Source of the DNA: Geminicoccus harenae
Lineage (GTDB): Bacteria > Pseudomonadota > Alphaproteobacteria > Geminicoccales > Geminicoccaceae
DNA length: 35,936 bases
NCBI RefSeq assembly: GCF_019800005.1
Contig: NZ_JABGCL010000036.1
Coordinates: 1-35,936, forward strand
Direction: 5' to 3'
Positions within the stretch are counted from its first letter, which is position 1. Each line of letters starts with the position of its first letter. The notes beneath the pieces were generated by a model that saw only the letters and a program-made list of their open reading frames with translations, made no database searches and had not been told where the DNA came from. Positions 1 through 7,566 of the stretch are shown here, in pieces. The position numbers and the translations under genes are program-made.

Positions 1-111
1 CTGTTTTGCCGGCTCAAGAACTGGCGGCGCATCGCCACCCGCTACGACCGCCTCGCCCGGAACTACCTGGCTGCCCTCGCACTCGTCGCCATCGCCTCAG
101 CATGGACCTGA
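1..111 (+). CDS. IS5-family transposase, C-terminal fragment (cut by window edge)
   Basis: Frame 1 is open from the first base to a TGA at 109-111 and gives 36 residues. The segment RRIATRYDRLARNYLAAL matches the conserved C-terminal tail of IS5-group DDE transposases (consensus RRIATRYDKLARNFLAA), which cut and paste the insertion sequence. The DDE catalytic core lies outside the window, so intactness cannot be judged. It is on the opposite strand to the element genes that follow. The fragment is short, but the motif is distinctive. Confidence 0.75.
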   Translation: MFCRLKNWRRIATRYDRLARNYLAALALVAIASAWT

Positions 112-257
112 ATGAGTTCCCTACCTAAGCTCATCGCCGCGTTCAACGCGGTAGAGCCTCCGGCGGCATTCTTGATCCCTGTGAACGCCAGCAGTCGCCC
201 GAGGCAGATGCGCAGCGTGTAGGCTGGATTCCGTTCTAGATGAGCCCGTACAGCCAG

Positions 258-284
258 CGCCGCCTCCGGGCGGCGTTCTTATTT
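258..284 (+). terminator. Hairpin with T-rich tail, likely terminator after the IS5 fragment
   Basis: A 7-bp all-GC stem (258-264 with 269-275) and a 4-base loop are followed on the plus strand by TTCTTATTT. This is the shape of a factor-independent terminator. It could stop transcription leaving the transposase gene. A related but imperfect copy of the same CCTCCGG...GCGGC..TTCTT pattern lies about 100 bp upstream. Confidence 0.5.
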
Positions 285-309
285 CCGCCGCCTCGGCCGC
301 TCGGCACTT

Positions 310-328
310 CACCGGCACTGTGCCGGTG
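310..328 (-). terminator. Perfect 8-bp hairpin just past the end of the element operon
   Basis: CACCGGCA and TGCCGGTG form an 8-bp stem with a 3-base loop, 9 bp beyond the stop of the last minus-strand gene. The position suits a transcription terminator for the operon. No T-run follows on the minus strand, so it may need Rho or may act only as an mRNA 3' stabiliser. The rest of bases 112-336 shows nothing recognisable. Confidence 0.35.
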
Positions 329-336
329 ATGCCCCT

Positions 337-618
337 TCAGGAACGTTCTGTCAGCTTCGCTCCCTCCCGCAGCAGTTCCGCTACCATCCGGCGCATTTCT
401 TTAGCCTCCCGAGTGTGCTGCCCGGTCCGGTAGCGGCCGTTAGCTTGCCCGCTCTGTCCCCCGCTACCCTTCGCTCCGCCATGCATCCGGCAGCGCGTCT
501 TGCCCGTCACCGCAGGCGAGCGGCACGGCGCCCCCTGTCGGGTCCTGGCCCCGCAGCGTGGGCAATCCTGCATCGGCCAGCGTCGGTGCATGGGCTCGAT
601 TGAGTACTTTCTGTCCAT
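337..618 (-). CDS. Small HGG-motif protein common in integrative elements
   Basis: This protein of about 93 residues has a Cys-rich start (CPRCGARTRQGAPCRSPA), then GKTRCRMHGGAKGSGG and an NGRYRTGQHT segment. It belongs to a family of small proteins seen often in prophages and integrative elements, with the pattern CGA.T..G.PC..PA....RCRMHGG. The Cys/His residues suggest metal binding, but no function is established. ATG at 618 follows a G-rich stretch. GTG at 624, or internal ATGs at 585 and 567, are alternatives. Its first half overlaps the tail of the upstream 225-aa gene in another frame. The C-terminal half is rich in Arg, Glu and Lys and probably helical. Confidence 0.65.
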   Translation of the reverse strand: MDRKYSIEPMHRRWPMQDCPRCGARTRQGAPCRSPAVTGKTRCRMHGGAKGSGGQSGQANGRYRTGQHTREAKEMRRMVAELLREGAKLTERS

Positions 619-1141
619 CCCCACCCCCCGCTGTCACGTTGCCGACGATGGCTTGGCCGCCAGCCTGCACGGTCACATGCTCCACCCGCACCGTCTGCTG
701 CCCCTTGCCCCGGTGCTTGTTCAGCGTCTCCAGCAGCACCGCATAGGTCCGCAGCAGTTTGTTGGCGAACCCGAGGGAGGACTGTCGGCCCTCGAAGGTC
801 TGGTCCGGCAGCGCAGCTCGGCGGAAGCACTCCATCGCCGCCTCATTCGTCGCGACCATCTGCGCGATAAGCTGCCCCTCGATGGCATCCGCCGGCCGCA
901 TGGCCTGCATGGTGGCGTAGGCCGCCCGCTGCTTCCATTCGACCAGTTCCTCGGTCTTGGTCGCCCCGTAGAAGATCGCGCTCCCGACCTGGTTCAGGAG
1001 GTTTGAAGTGGCCTCTCCGGACTTCAGGCCGCTGATCTCAGGGCGGTTGGTGAAGTGCTCGATCGTTTGCGCCAGGTAGGACTTGGCCTCTGCCGGTGCC
1101 GGCTTGGTCTCTGCCTTGGACGCTCTCTTGGTCTTGGCCAT
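464..1141 (-). CDS. Conserved element protein of unknown function (225 aa)
   Basis: The first 20 residues are Lys/Ala-rich. The core (about 25-165) includes GEATSNLLNQVGSAIFYG, the helical QMVATNEAAMECFRRA, EGRQSSLGFANKLLRTYA and HRGKGQQTVRVEHV, followed by AGGQAIVGNV. I recognise this as a recurrent protein next to the HGG-motif gene in alphaproteobacterial integrative elements, without an assigned function. The start ATG is well supported by AGGAAGG just upstream. The last 50 or so residues are low-complexity and overlap the next gene out of frame, so their sequence is shaped by that gene. It lies 9 bp after the preceding gene, so it is probably in the same operon. Confidence 0.7.
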   Translation of the reverse strand: MAKTKRASKAETKPAPAEAKSYLAQTIEHFTNRPEISGLKSGEATSNLLNQVGSAIFYGATKTEELVEWKQRAAYATMQAMRPADAIEGQLIAQMVATNEAAMECFRRAALPDQTFEGRQSSLGFANKLLRTYAVLLETLNKHRGKGQQTVRVEHVTVQAGGQAIVGNVTAGGGDGQKVLNRAHAPTLADAGLPTLRGQDPTGGAVPLACGDGQDALPDAWRSEG

Positions 1142-1150
1142 CGGCCTTCC

Positions 1151-1483
1151 TCAGTAGGGGATCGGGTCGTTCAGGTTCGCCAGCCCGTCGTCATGCCGGC
1201 GCTGGGCATCGAAGCCGGCACGTTGGCGCTCTTCCTGACGCCGTGGCGCGGCGCCGGCGGGTGATCGGCTTGGCTGCCGTTCCTGGCGCTCTTGCGGCTT
1301 CTGGTCGGGCTCCTGGACAAACAGGCGGAGCACCGTCGTCGGGTTGCCGTCGCGGTCCTCTCCGTCGCCCCAGAAGCCGATGATCCGCGTCTTGCCGAGC
1401 CAGCCGGACACGTAGCGGTTGCCGGCAGCGCTGGTGCGCTCTGTCAGCTCGGCCAGGAGCACGCGCGGCGCGTAAGCGGTCAT
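1151..1483 (-). CDS. Unknown 110-aa element protein, conserved N-terminal half
   Basis: Residues 1-58 look like a folded beta-rich domain, with TSAAGNRYVSGWLGKTRIIGFW and a closing TVLRLFVQE. The remainder is a charged, Gln/Arg-rich tail ending in DPIPY. Similar small proteins with a TS..GNRY..G.LG pattern occur beside primases in proteobacterial integrative elements. A single-strand-binding-like fold is possible but not shown. The ATG overlaps the upstream stop by 4 bp (ATGA), which fixes the start and implies translational coupling. Confidence 0.6.
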   Translation of the reverse strand: MTAYAPRVLLAELTERTSAAGNRYVSGWLGKTRIIGFWGDGEDRDGNPTTVLRLFVQEPDQKPQERQERQPSRSPAGAAPRRQEERQRAGFDAQRRHDDGLANLNDPIPY

Positions 1484-2013
1484 CGGCCGGGCTCCCTCTC
1501 GATCAGGTCAAGTTCGCCGCGCAGGACAACCTCGCCAGGATCGGACAGCAGGTGCGCGGGCCATGCCGGTTCCTGGCCCACCACCACGTGCAACCGCTCC
1601 ATCAGCGCTAGGTCAGATGGCTGCCCCTGCGTATCGATCAGCAGCCCGGCCGGCCGCAGCTCGACATGCCATCCACGGGCGCGGGCGGCATCGATCGGGT
1701 CGGCATTGGCAGCACACACGCTGACATGCTGAAGTTGGGTCGGTACAGTCGGTACAGTCGGGACGGCGGCAGCAATCCAGCGCCGTTGCTGGGTTCTCCT
1801 CTGGTGGAGCGTGTCCCGACCGCCAGGAAAGCCGGTCGGGACAGTCGGTACGGCGGCATCGTCCGGACCGGTGCCAATCAGCGTGTCCCGACTGTACCGA
1901 TCACGCTTCTGATCAGTCGGGACAGCGTAACCCGTCGATCTTTCAGGCGCGTACCGACTGTCCCGACTGTACCGACCCGAGATCATATGATCGAGCGCGG
2001 CAGCGATACTCAT
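1480..2013 (-). CDS. Unknown 177-aa protein containing an embedded 9-bp repeat array
   Basis: The ATG overlaps the stop of the DUF927 gene by 4 bp, which fixes the start. About the first 95 residues are dominated by peptides that translate the 9-bp repeats: RYSRDSRY near the N-terminus, then AVPTVPT and AVPTVPTVPT. Residues from about 100 onward look like a normal small domain, with DPIDAARARGWHVELRPAGLL and LHVVVGQEPAWPAHLL; it may bind a protein or nucleic acid partner, but I do not recognise it. The repetitive half probably serves as DNA sequence as much as protein. It lies between the primase/helicase genes and the small terminal genes of the operon. Confidence 0.6.
   Translation of the reverse strand: MSIAAALDHMISGRYSRDSRYAPERSTGYAVPTDQKRDRYSRDTLIGTGPDDAAVPTVPTGFPGGRDTLHQRRTQQRRWIAAAVPTVPTVPTQLQHVSVCAANADPIDAARARGWHVELRPAGLLIDTQGQPSDLALMERLHVVVGQEPAWPAHLLSDPGEVVLRGELDLIEREPGR
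1739..1976. repeat. Twelve 9-bp iteron-like units in three inverted blocks
   Basis: The unit is GTCGG(T/G)ACA. Plus-orientation copies start at 1739, 1748, 1757, 1835, 1844 and 1916. Reverse-orientation copies start at 1812, 1884, 1893, 1950, 1959 and 1968. A few copies differ at their end base. They group as three plus then one minus, two plus then two minus, and one plus then three minus, so each block has four units. The two gaps between blocks are both 14 bp. The layout resembles protein-binding iterons or a set of cruciform-forming arms. It lies inside the 177-aa gene, directly downstream of primase and helicase-like genes. Confidence 0.85.
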
Positions 2014-3824
2014 GCCGTGTCTCCGGCCAGGAACGCGGCCTCGATCTGCAGCGCCCGGATCTTGCCGACACCAGGCACGCGGACCTGCACGGGAAGATTC
2101 TTGCCATCGCCCGGCCGCAACCAGCCGCGCTCGCGCATCTCGCGGGCGATCATGGCAGCATCGCAGCCCCTGCAGACTTCCGAGCGCCACGCCTCCGGCA
2201 GGACGAAGTAGACCCACGTCTCGCCCTCCAGCTTGCGGAATCCTACCCGGTTGACGATGGTGCGCTCGACCACGCGGGAAGGGTTACCTCCCTCTGCCGC
2301 AGCCTTGGCTTTCGCTTCTTCGGTCTCCCATGCCGGTTCGAACCGGCTGGACCCGTGAGCTTCGATGAAGGCGCGCACCTGTGCCAACCCGGCCGTGATT
2401 TCATGCGCGTCCGTACCGCCTCGATCGGTGAGCCAGTCCTTGAAGCAGCGCGCCGCAGCCTTCGCCGCTTCGCCCTTCGGCCAGGGCAAGATGCCCAGCC
2501 CGATTGCCAGTTCCCCGGCCGCCGCCACCAGGGCGAACCTTCCCGCGACCCGGCGCACCTGACCGTCGCATGCAATGGGTACATGCTCCGCGATCCAGGC
2601 CGCACCTGCCTTGCGGATGATCTCCGCCAAGGTAGCAGGGTCCTCTTTAGTGAGCTCCGTCAGGAAGGCGCGGCCCGCATGCCCGGTATGTGCCTCTGCA
2701 GCGAGCCGCAGCGCATCGGCGAAGGCCGCAGGCGCCCCATGCCCGTGCAGATCCTGGAATGCGCCCATTCCAGCACCCGCATCGGCGGGAATGTCCACCA
2801 TCCGCACGAGCTGCCCGGCCCGTGCGCGGCGGCCAGTCTCGGCGATCTTGTCCGCCAGCCCGATCTCGCCGCTGGACAGGAAGATCAGGCGCCAGGATGC
2901 CGCCGGACGGGCAGTGCCGTCTCGCCGGGCGCGGGCTTTGCCGGTGCCATTGCCCAACAAATAGCCGATCGCGTCGGCGTCGCGGCCGTCTACCTGCCCC
3001 AGCTCGTCCATGATCAATGCCGTGTCGTTGGCGGCTGCGGCGACCGCTTCGACACCGTTCCCGGTCGCCCGCCAGCTATGCATCGGAAAGCCCCAGATGG
3101 TTGCCGCGCACCGCAGCACCGTGGTCTTGCCGGTGGACGAACCGCCCTTGAGGTTGAACCCGCCTGAGTCCTCGCCGGCGGGATGTAGGAGTGGTCCGGC
3201 GAACGCCGCCGAAATGCCGAAGACCAGCCGGTCGTTGCCGATGGCGAGCCGGGCGACTTCCTGCTTCCACGCGTCCAGCGAGCCCTTCACCGTGAAAGTG
3301 GGCGGCCCGCCCGGCAACTGGGCCACGGTCTCATCAGCAGCCGGGCCAAAGGTGACATCCGGCAGGACGAAGACTTGGCCATGCCAGCCCAGGCGCTCGA
3401 CGCATCGGACACGGCGCAAGGACGGCCAGGACATGACGTAGGCTTCCAGCGCCTCGCGGGCGGCCCGGCCCGGAACCGGCACGAAGCCGCGCCGAAGCAA
3501 CCCACGTCGTAGCTCAGTGCTGTCGCCGGCCAGGATCTCCATGGGCATGGACCAGCGATGCTTGGTGCCATCCCGGTCACAGATGGCGAGCAGCCTGCCC
3601 CACGCTTCGCCTGATCCATCGCGGGTCTCTGCCAGGACCTCCAGGTGCGAGCCGAACCGCACCCACGCCTTGCTCACCTTCCCGTCTTCCCCGGGCCTCT
3701 CGACCTCCCGGTAGATGCCGACATCCTTGCCGCGATGAATGATCTTGAACCCGCCGTTGACTTCCTCAGTCGGCTCGGCCGGCTGGGCATTGTCCACGGC
3801 CAGCCGCAACGCTTCGGTGCTCAT
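2010..3824 (-). CDS. DUF927 domain protein, helicase-like ATPase of the element
   Basis: The 604-residue protein has the DUF927 layout typical of mobile-element replication proteins: an N-terminal region with GGFKIIHRGKDVGIYREV, then a P-loop ATPase with Walker A GGSSTGKTT at about 227-235 and Walker B ALIMDELGQ at about 269-277, and an arginine-rich sensor region (ETGRRARAGQ). The last 150 residues look like a winged-helix or DNA-binding tail. It is expected to unwind DNA or load replication proteins together with the Toprim primase encoded immediately upstream. Its ATG overlaps that gene's stop by 4 bp, and its own stop overlaps the next start by 4 bp. Family assignment is firm; the exact activity is inferred. 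Confidence 0.85.
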   Translation of the reverse strand: MSTEALRLAVDNAQPAEPTEEVNGGFKIIHRGKDVGIYREVERPGEDGKVSKAWVRFGSHLEVLAETRDGSGEAWGRLLAICDRDGTKHRWSMPMEILAGDSTELRRGLLRRGFVPVPGRAAREALEAYVMSWPSLRRVRCVERLGWHGQVFVLPDVTFGPAADETVAQLPGGPPTFTVKGSLDAWKQEVARLAIGNDRLVFGISAAFAGPLLHPAGEDSGGFNLKGGSSTGKTTVLRCAATIWGFPMHSWRATGNGVEAVAAAANDTALIMDELGQVDGRDADAIGYLLGNGTGKARARRDGTARPAASWRLIFLSSGEIGLADKIAETGRRARAGQLVRMVDIPADAGAGMGAFQDLHGHGAPAAFADALRLAAEAHTGHAGRAFLTELTKEDPATLAEIIRKAGAAWIAEHVPIACDGQVRRVAGRFALVAAAGELAIGLGILPWPKGEAAKAAARCFKDWLTDRGGTDAHEITAGLAQVRAFIEAHGSSRFEPAWETEEAKAKAAAEGGNPSRVVERTIVNRVGFRKLEGETWVYFVLPEAWRSEVCRGCDAAMIAREMRERGWLRPGDGKNLPVQVRVPGVGKIRALQIEAAFLAGDTA

Positions 3825-4783
3825 GCCTGCACCTCCGCCAGCATGGCGGCAGGGTCGAGCCCATCTGGAAGCGCCGCGACCAGCACATCATGGCCGCTGC
3901 TCCGCAGTGCCTTCATCGCTGCCGCCGTTGCCTTCTGCCCCGCGTCGTCGCCATCCAGGCAGAGGGTGACGAGTGCCCGGTGCGGTAACTGCACCGTCGC
4001 TGCGTTCGCGGTCCCTAGCACCGCCCAGGCAGCCACGTCCGGACACGCTGCCGCCACCGCCAGGGCATCCTCGACGCCTTCCGTGAGCACGACGCGCTGG
4101 CCTTCACGCCAGGGTGAGACGCGCACCGCTGCACCAGGCAGCCGCCCCGTCGTGATCCGCGACGGCTTGGACCATGCCTTACGCCCCGGCTCGGCCAGCG
4201 GGCTTACCTGGACGGCCACCACGGCCCGGCCAGGGTAGCGGCAGGCACCGGCTACCATTGCCGGCCATTCCCGGCCGCTGGACGAACGATGCGTGCCTTG
4301 GCGCAGGCAGGGCGGAAACGGCGGCAGGAAGCCACGAGAGCGCAGATAGCGGCCCGCCAGGTCATCGGCCTCGATCGGACGGGCATTGCGCCACACGGCC
4401 AGCGCCTCCGCCTCCCGCACCTTGTTCTCGGCTTCCTCCCGGGCTTCCCGCTCGCGCCGTCGCCGCTCGATCTCCTCAGGCGACATCGAGACGGCTTGGT
4501 CCGACCACAGCCCTTCGGCCGCCAGAGCAGCCCGGACCTCCTCAAAAGTGCAACCGGCCCAGCAATGGAAGACCGGGCGGCCGTTGTCGCCGTCCACCAC
4601 CGTCAGGGACGGCGAGCGGTCCCGGTGCGCCGGGCAATGGCAGAGCCAGCCCTTCGCAGTCCCGCGGCCACCCAGGGCGTGCGCGATGTCGGCAGCCGTG
4701 ATAGCTTGCACACGGCATTGTTCGTGAGGGTCGGTCCTGCCAGGGGCCGGCCCTCTGCCATTTTCAGGCAGGGATATGGGCAT
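3821..4783 (-). CDS. CHC2 zinc-finger / Toprim primase-like protein
   Basis: The 320-residue protein has a zinc-binding CHC2-type motif (CHCPAH at about 48-53, FHCWAGC at about 72-78), a charged coiled stretch (EEIERRRREREAREEAE) and a C-terminal Toprim domain with TEGVEDALAVAAA and CLDGDDAGQKA, where the acidic residues bind metal. This is the arrangement of phage and plasmid DnaG-like primases that make RNA primers, although a separate polymerase core is hard to see. I chose ATG 4783 because GGAG lies 6 bases upstream and the zinc motif then has the usual distance from the start. An upstream in-frame start would overlap the HTH gene. It is coupled to the DUF927 gene. Confidence 0.85.
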   Translation of the reverse strand: MPISLPENGRGPAPGRTDPHEQCRVQAITAADIAHALGGRGTAKGWLCHCPAHRDRSPSLTVVDGDNGRPVFHCWAGCTFEEVRAALAAEGLWSDQAVSMSPEEIERRRREREAREEAENKVREAEALAVWRNARPIEADDLAGRYLRSRGFLPPFPPCLRQGTHRSSSGREWPAMVAGACRYPGRAVVAVQVSPLAEPGRKAWSKPSRITTGRLPGAAVRVSPWREGQRVVLTEGVEDALAVAAACPDVAAWAVLGTANAATVQLPHRALVTLCLDGDDAGQKATAAAMKALRSSGHDVLVAALPDGLDPAAMLAEVQA

Positions 4784-4799
4784 TGTTCGCTCCAGCCGC

Positions 4800-5015
4800 T
4801 CAGGCGGCCTTCCTCGTGTTCTTCTCGACCAGGGCACGCAGGCTCGCGACCGGAACCAGGGTTGCCCGGCCCAGCTTCACGACGTTCAACTCGCCGGTCT
4901 GGATCAGCTCGTAGAGCACCGAGCGGGAGATGCCCGTCAGCCGGACAGCTTCGGGGATGCGCACGCTGATAGGTTCGGGGGCGTGCGGCGTGGGGTGGTT
5001 CATGATGTCCGTCAT
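4800..5015 (-). CDS. AlpA/excisionase-type helix-turn-helix protein
   Basis: The 71-residue protein contains a MerR-like winged helix-turn-helix: IPEAVRLTGISRSVLYELIQ as the helix-turn-helix and VVKLGRATLVPVASLRALV as the wing and last helix. Such proteins act as excisionases that direct the integrase toward excision, or as AlpA-like activators of element genes. It sits at the head of the primase operon, 16 bp before the Toprim gene, and this fits a regulator that couples excision and replication. ATG at 5003 is an alternative start. Confidence 0.8.
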   Translation of the reverse strand: MTDIMNHPTPHAPEPISVRIPEAVRLTGISRSVLYELIQTGELNVVKLGRATLVPVASLRALVEKNTRKAA

Positions 5016-5062
5016 CCTTAGGGATGCCGGGCGAGCCCGGCGGATGTTGTCGGACAGACGAT

Positions 5063-5932
5063 CTATCGGGACGGTTCGGAGCCGCCTATGCCGCCCAATT
5101 CAACTTTTTGCGGCAATAGGTGCGTATCCGCACCCACTTCGGCGTGATCCTCAATCTGTTTGGCGGTCGGCTCGACCCGATGCCTGGTCACCAGATGACA
5201 CGCATCCTGAACGAACCGTCCACCAGCGTTGGTGATCCACTTCCCCCCCGTCTGGCTGTAGTGACCACCGGCACCGCTCGTTTCCCCTGCCGGTCGAAAC
5301 TTGCGCCAGATGCTCGACAGGGCGCGGATCAACTCGTGTGTGGCCTTGCCATCTCCAGTGGGGCCGGGTCGGGTGCGCCGAGTGAAACCCAGCCTCTCGT
5401 CGTCCAACTTTTCGGGAAGATACTCTGCCACAGCCCGATCCATAGCCGAGCAGAGTAGATATAAGATCTCCTCATTGGATCGGCCGATCTCGTCATGAAT
5501 GATTTCATCTATGCGCTGTACTACTTGAGGCGACCATTCTTCATTAATCGATAGCAGCTTCTTGATGGCACGCCTCATGGACGCAACTTCTTTCTTCAAC
5601 TTCACCGCCGTCGGGTGCTCGTCGGCGTCCATCTGCCGGTGCCACGCGGCTTCAGCCGCCGACAGAGAGCCAGCCATGCGCCACACCCCGCGCTCGTCGA
5701 GCAAGATGCCATGACGCTCGCACAGCCTGCGAACGTTGGTTGCAGAATAAGGAAGTTCCTTCGGATCGGCCCATTCAGGGAGCGGCCGGAAAGCTCTGAT
5801 TTTAGTCGCCAGCGCCTCGGTTCGCGTGCGCCGCTCGTCAGCGTTCGCGATGTCTTCGAGCATCCTCCGTTCCGTCCACAGCTCGGCCAAATCCGCTAGA
5901 TCGCGCTGTGTTCTCTTCGGACGCCTGGTCAT
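5063..5932 (-). CDS. Unknown 289-aa helical, charged protein of the element
   Basis: I do not recognise the family. The N-terminal 100 residues are basic and helical, with LPYSATNVRRLCERHGI resembling a small DNA-binding segment followed by WRMAGSLSAAEAAWHRQ. The middle (about 105-185) is helical, with VASMRRAIKKLLSINEEW and IDEIIHDEIGRSNEEILYLL. The C-terminal third is loose and Gly-rich. It lacks membrane segments and a signal peptide. The start is fixed by a 4-bp ATGA overlap with the 77-aa gene upstream. Its place next to the integrase suggests regulation, accessory or cargo function. Base composition is somewhat less GC-rich than its neighbours in 5440-5580, which could mean separate acquisition. 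Confidence 0.6.
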   Translation of the reverse strand: MTRRPKRTQRDLADLAELWTERRMLEDIANADERRTRTEALATKIRAFRPLPEWADPKELPYSATNVRRLCERHGILLDERGVWRMAGSLSAAEAAWHRQMDADEHPTAVKLKKEVASMRRAIKKLLSINEEWSPQVVQRIDEIIHDEIGRSNEEILYLLCSAMDRAVAEYLPEKLDDERLGFTRRTRPGPTGDGKATHELIRALSSIWRKFRPAGETSGAGGHYSQTGGKWITNAGGRFVQDACHLVTRHRVEPTAKQIEDHAEVGADTHLLPQKVELGGIGGSEPSR

Positions 5933-6162
5933 CGCCCCGCTTCCTCGGCACGGAGCTTGGCGAGCCGGTCCATGGCGTCGATGGCCTGATGAGTGAGCAG
6001 GCTCCATGCCTCGCCCTGGTCCCGTCCGGCCCCGACCAGCTCGCGCCCATGCACGGCCATGTCGAGCGTGATCGCTCTGTGCCGCCCCTCGGCCAGGGCA
6101 GCGGTGAAGTCCAGGGATACGTCAGCGCGTGGCGCTGGCTCAGACGTGATGGTATCCATCAT
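5929..6162 (-). CDS. Unknown 77-aa protein, first of a two-gene unit
   Basis: This is a small, acidic, mainly helical protein. Residues 22-75 (LAEGRHRAITLDMAVHGREL through AIDAMDRLAKLRAEEA) are probably two or three helices. No family was recognised. It overlaps the 289-aa gene by 4 bp, so the two are probably translated together and may interact. The start could be either of two adjacent ATGs, and neither has a strong Shine-Dalgarno sequence. It begins 91 bp downstream of the integrase stop. Confidence 0.5.
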   Translation of the reverse strand: MMDTITSEPAPRADVSLDFTAALAEGRHRAITLDMAVHGRELVGAGRDQGEAWSLLTHQAIDAMDRLAKLRAEEAGR

Positions 6163-6253
6163 GTCGCTGATCTTTCAGCAGACCGGGTGGAGAAGCTTTC
6201 CACGGCTCAGGCTCCACCCGGTCGGGTTGCCCGGAAGCGCCGGGCGCGCACGA

Positions 6254-7534
6254 TCACCCTACCTTGCTGCGCTTCGCACGCTGGCCAGGCAGGGCGGTTA
6301 CGTTGGTTTCCGCCTTCGTCAGCACCGGGCCACTGGCGCGGATCAGATCGCCGGAATGACGGCCGATGAACTTGGAATAGGTCGCCTCGATCATCTGGAC
6401 GGACGTTCCGCAGTGGTCGGCGACGATACGCACCTCAGTGCCGGCCAGTAGCGCCGCAGCGATCCACGAATGCCGCAAGCTGTAGATCGTCACGGACGGG
6501 TCGAGCCCGGCAGTCTTCACGGCCAGCTTCATCGGCCGCGTCTGGTCGCTCCTGCCCCAGCGCGCACCATCTGCCCTGGTGAAGAGCGGCACGGTGCCTG
6601 CCCGGCCGGATGCCAGCCGGGCGCACACGATGCGCAGCTCATCGCTGATTGCGATGGTCCGCGAGCCGGTCTTGCCGCCAGGAATGTGCAGCCTTGCCCC
6701 GCCCGATGCGTCCAGATGCGCGTCCTGCACACGGCACCCGGCCAATTCACCATAGCGGGCACCGCACGACGCCAAGGCGAACAGCAGGTCATGGAAATAC
6801 GGGTCCGGAGCGGCATCGATCAGCCGGCGGATTTCGTCGGCCGACAGGATTACGTTGCGCGAGCCGGTCACGCTTGGAAATGCCTTCAACCCGACCTTCC
6901 AGGCCGCATCGGTCGGGATCTCAATAGGCCGCTGGTGCCGCCCGAGATTGAGCGCAGCTCGCAGCGTTGCCACGATCCGGTTAGCCGTGGATCGGGAAGC
7001 CCGGACTTCATCCGGGTCGTCGTCCTCGCGCACTAAGGCCAGCTTCCAGGCGGAGAGCTCGGATGCCGTCAGGTCACAGACCAGCCTGCCACGTAGCTTG
7101 GGGTCGACATGCCTGGTCAGCGTGCGTTCCGCTTCCCGCACCACGCCACCACGCGCCTTCAGGTCAGCAAGGTACGCCTCGATTGCCTGATCTACCGTGA
7201 GTGGTTCAGCGCCACCGCCAGATGCCAGGCGCTTCATCCGTTCCCACCACGGCCGCGCCTTCGCGTTGGCTTGCGACCAGTTCAGGATGTCCAGCCCGTT
7301 GGCGTCCAGAACATCATCGGCGGCACCCAGCTTCTCGGCCTTGAAGGTAACCCCAGGGGCGGCACCGACCGGCCGGAACTTGGCGAACCACGTCCCGGTC
7401 GGAGTTGTCCGGGCACGATAGTAGCCGATCAGGCAACCTGGACTGATCTTCGACCAGTACGGCTCCTTGCGGGGCTTCAGCTCGGCCCGTGCGGTCCGGT
7501 TCTCCAAGCGACGTTCACGCGGCGCACGCGCCAT
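6254..7534 (-). CDS. Tyrosine recombinase (integrase) of the element
   Basis: The 426-residue protein has an N-terminal arm-binding region, a core-binding SAM-like domain (about 110-215) and a C-terminal catalytic domain. Visible catalytic residues are Arg260 in CGARYGEL, Lys288 in GGKTGS, Arg354 in YSLRHSW, His374 in ADHCG and the nucleophile Tyr386 in EATYSKF. The first His of the usual HxxR box is Tyr351 here. The enzyme would join the element to the tRNA-Glu attachment site by strand exchange. Its 5' end faces the attachment site 126 bp away, which is the classic layout. ATG is the only plausible start; the length is normal for this family. Confidence 0.92.
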   Translation of the reverse strand: MARAPRERRLENRTARAELKPRKEPYWSKISPGCLIGYYRARTTPTGTWFAKFRPVGAAPGVTFKAEKLGAADDVLDANGLDILNWSQANAKARPWWERMKRLASGGGAEPLTVDQAIEAYLADLKARGGVVREAERTLTRHVDPKLRGRLVCDLTASELSAWKLALVREDDDPDEVRASRSTANRIVATLRAALNLGRHQRPIEIPTDAAWKVGLKAFPSVTGSRNVILSADEIRRLIDAAPDPYFHDLLFALASCGARYGELAGCRVQDAHLDASGGARLHIPGGKTGSRTIAISDELRIVCARLASGRAGTVPLFTRADGARWGRSDQTRPMKLAVKTAGLDPSVTIYSLRHSWIAAALLAGTEVRIVADHCGTSVQMIEATYSKFIGRHSGDLIRASGPVLTKAETNVTALPGQRAKRSKVG

Positions 7535-7566
7535 TCGACAGCCCGCCCTAATTCAATCCTAAACGG

